Assembly (NCBI RefSeq): GCF_000332175.1
Contig: NZ_KB235914.1
Location: 2,724,868-2,788,867, forward strand
From: Pseudanabaena sp. PCC 6802
GTDB taxonomy: Bacteria; Cyanobacteriota; Cyanobacteriia; Pseudanabaenales; Pseudanabaenaceae
Reading direction: 5' to 3'
Length of the DNA: 64,000 bases
Under the pieces are notes generated by a model. That model had not been told where the DNA came from. It saw only the letters and a list, made by a program, of their open reading frames with translations, and made no database searches. A program made the translations under genes and the position numbers. Of this stretch, positions 62,324-64,000 are shown piece after piece (the stretch's first letter is position 1; each line of letters begins with the position of its first letter).

Positions 62324-63685
62324 TTAAATGCCTGGGCTAGGACTGGGCGAGTTGGTAACTGAGGGTTGAGGGCTAGGGGAGTTGACGGTGCGATCGCTAG
62401 ACTGAGATTCCGGTGTTTTCGCTGCCGCACGTTCCTGCTGCAATACTCTTTGGGCTGACAGTCCGTCGGTGAGAGTACCAAAATACCATAATGCTGCCGC
62501 TGCTTCCGCACGGGTTACTGGTTTCTGGGGTTGAAACACGATCGTATAGCCAAAACTACGTCGAATATTGGAGAGATCGCCCGAGGCAAAGTCAGCCAGA
62601 ACTGCTCTTAATGCATCAGGAGAAATGCGATCGCTGTCTTGAAACCCCCAAGCTTGCTTGACTGCTTCGACGGTTGCCGTAGGCAAAGGGCGGCGTAAAT
62701 CGAGCGGTACTTTCCATAAAACTAAGGTCTCGCGGGTCAGAGGGTCGTCAGGTTTAAACAGGTTCTTGGCCGGATCGGGACTGGCGCTAATTAAGCCAGC
62801 GTTGACCAGCGCTTGAATCGCACTAAAGTCCGGATCTTTAACCGGAACGTCAGCAAAGATCGGTCGATCGGGTGCTGCCTGAGGTAGGCGGATCTGGCGA
62901 CTGGGATTATTGCTGTAGATGCGGTTATTGGTCGCAACTAACCAGGCGACGTACTGGCGACGGGTGACCGATATATTAGGTTCAAACTGGCTCCCTTGTT
63001 TTGGTTGGAGAATACCCAGTTCAGTTAAATCCTGAATAAAAGCATGCAAAGGGGCAGGAACGCTATCAAAATCGCTGAATTTACCTGAAAACGGCTGTGA
63101 TGGAAGTTCGGAGCGCGATCTTATTTGCAACCCAGGATTGCTAAAGATACCAGGATTTGTCGTGCTGGATGACGGAGAATTTGAATTAGGATCGGTGGGA
63201 TTGCCAGAGGCATTACTGCTAAGTAGTTGAGGCGACTTTACATACTGCATCAAAATATCAGTTCGATCGGCTTCGGGTTGGATCGAAACCGTCACTAGCA
63301 GATCGCGATTTTGCCCTAAGAAAGTGCCGCGATCGCTCTCGGTGGGGTTGAGCAACATGCGCCAGTTATTTTGCGCTAGGCGATCGCGGTAAAACCGCAC
63401 CACCAGATTGGCACTATCTTTGCTAGACCAGCGCGCCGCGACATTCGTAGGATTGTTCAGCGGCGATCGCTGCAAATCCTTGAGGATAGTGGGGCGATAA
63501 ATCGGGATAATATCGGGAAAATCCTGCGGCAGAGAAACATTACTAGACTCAACCGATCTAGGGGCAACGGCACTCTCTACAGACAAACCCAAGCCGGTAT
63601 TTTGGCAACCTGCAAGAACCACTAGGAGCAAACAAGCGAAGGCATGCCCCGCATATTGCAATAACTTTCTAATCGATATATGCAT
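62324..63685 (-). CDS. SLH-domain lipoprotein
   Basis: 453 residues. Lipobox VLAGC near residue 27 predicts a lipid anchor. Residues about 55-150 (YRPTILKDLQRSPLNNPTNV, ARWSSKDSANLVVRFYRDRL) form a beta-alpha region of unknown type. A Ser/Asn/Pro linker and three SLH modules follow (AFIQDLTELGILQPKQGSQF with VTRRQYVAWLVA; DFSAIQALVNAGLISASPDP with LTRETLVLWK; and VTRAEAAAALWYFG). The C-terminus is Ser/Pro-rich. Probably links a membrane lipid to the peptidoglycan-polysaccharide layer. Confidence 0.87.
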   Translation of the reverse strand: MHISIRKLLQYAGHAFACLLLVVLAGCQNTGLGLSVESAVAPRSVESSNVSLPQDFPDIIPIYRPTILKDLQRSPLNNPTNVAARWSSKDSANLVVRFYRDRLAQNNWRMLLNPTESDRGTFLGQNRDLLVTVSIQPEADRTDILMQYVKSPQLLSSNASGNPTDPNSNSPSSSTTNPGIFSNPGLQIRSRSELPSQPFSGKFSDFDSVPAPLHAFIQDLTELGILQPKQGSQFEPNISVTRRQYVAWLVATNNRIYSNNPSRQIRLPQAAPDRPIFADVPVKDPDFSAIQALVNAGLISASPDPAKNLFKPDDPLTRETLVLWKVPLDLRRPLPTATVEAVKQAWGFQDSDRISPDALRAVLADFASGDLSNIRRSFGYTIVFQPQKPVTRAEAAAALWYFGTLTDGLSAQRVLQQERAAAKTPESQSSDRTVNSPSPQPSVTNSPSPSPGI

Positions 63686-63743
63686 GGTTTTTCAACTGCG
63701 TAAAATTTCGCCCTTAGTTATGTTATGATAATTCTCCTGTTGA

Positions 63744-63825
63744 GGGTCGATGCCCGAGTGGTTAATGGGGGCGGACTGTAAATCCGCTGGCTACGCCTAC
63801 GCTGGTTCAAATCCAGCTCGGCCCA
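63744..63825 (+). tRNA. tRNA-Tyr (GTA)
   Basis: Acceptor stem GGGTCGA pairs with TCGGCCC (one G-T pair). Anticodon loop CTGTAAA with GTA at 63778-63780, flanked by a GCGGA/TCCGC stem; a long variable arm (TGGCTACGCCTACGC) as in class II bacterial tRNA-Tyr; T-loop GGTTCAAATCC. CCA is not encoded. Confidence 0.95.
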
Positions 63826-63925
63826 TCAAAAATTTGGTAGTAATCTTGAAGTAAGACCCGAAGTGGTTTTGTGGGCGCATAGACCCTAGAGTTTATTTGG
63901 TATAGTGCGGGTTGCTTGGAACTGC

Positions 63926-64000
63926 TTAAATTGCTTCAATTCCGCTCACAGATGTATCTGTTACCCATACATCGACATCCTCATAGGTTGAGGCAACTAA
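63926..64000 (-). CDS. Possible C-terminal fragment of a gene entering from the right
   Basis: The minus-strand frame ending in TAA at 63926-63928 is open to the window edge and reads ASTYEDVDVWVTDTSVSGIE near its end, which looks protein-like. It is only 24 codons, so chance is possible. No family can be named. Confidence 0.3.
   Translation of the reverse strand, partial: LVASTYEDVDVWVTDTSVSGIEAI

Noticed and set aside
62320-62511. Minus-strand frame at the end of the SLH lipoprotein gene
   Set aside because: Lies completely within the lipoprotein gene in another frame and has no start signal or family support.

Overview
The window is cyanobacterial chromosome. It carries the allophycocyanin core genes apcA-apcB-apcC, cyanophycin synthetase, a DevBCA-type exporter, a pilin-G/H-domain lipoprotein and SLH-domain envelope proteins. 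The HIP1 octamer GCGATCGC occurs throughout. Nothing here fixes the genus; I see no heterocyst-specific gene.

Layout. 1-17.3 kb is an envelope-rich stretch: a truncated DUF1254/DUF1214 gene, two small integral membrane proteins, a DUF1400 alpha/beta hydrolase, two neighbouring secreted proteins that share an N-terminal half but end in different beta-barrels, a DUF2092 protein, an Asn-Arg-Pro-repeat protein, two MscS-type channels, a large outer-membrane barrel and a short-chain dehydrogenase with a Tat-like leader. At 18.5-20 kb an intact IS701-like element sits between a PliG-like protein and queC. 20-27 kb is mostly housekeeping: queC, a natC-like permease, a PIN-PhoH ATPase, a LOG protein, an ArsR regulator, a TPR protein and a DUF985 cupin. 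27.2-32 kb is an exporter operon with two consecutive DevC-type permeases, followed by a YbjN-like gene.

32-42.3 kb is an accessory island. It holds a decayed GH13 alpha-amylase tail split by a 91-bp MITE, a 1341-residue thermolysin-like (M4) protein with C-terminal membrane segments, a small membrane protein whose last codons come from a second copy of the same MITE, an AT-rich orphan gene, and an IS5-like element that is itself split by an ISKra4-like element. The IS5-like element landed exactly at the start codon of a DUF2278 gene. The far edge of the island carries a short in-frame fusion of devA-tail and ybjN-tail sequence, so the island is bracketed by the intact exporter genes on one side and a diverged fragment of them on the other.

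42.4-64 kb returns to core genes: isoaspartyl peptidase, a renalase-like flavoprotein, a site-2 protease with TPRs, trpA with a CofE-like protein and a GNAT acetyltransferase, a TPR protein with a degenerate kinase domain (catalytic Asp and DFG Asp both lost), cphA, apcABC, DUF4079, a pentapeptide-repeat protein, an SLH lipoprotein and tRNA-Tyr. CphA makes cyanophycin, and the isoaspartyl peptidase 13 kb away could hydrolyse its beta-Asp-Arg breakdown product, but no cyanophycinase gene is present here.

At least four families of short dispersed repeats are interspersed. Two have TA-flanked terminal inverted repeats and behave like MITEs. One carries two hairpins whose stems show compensatory base changes between copies.
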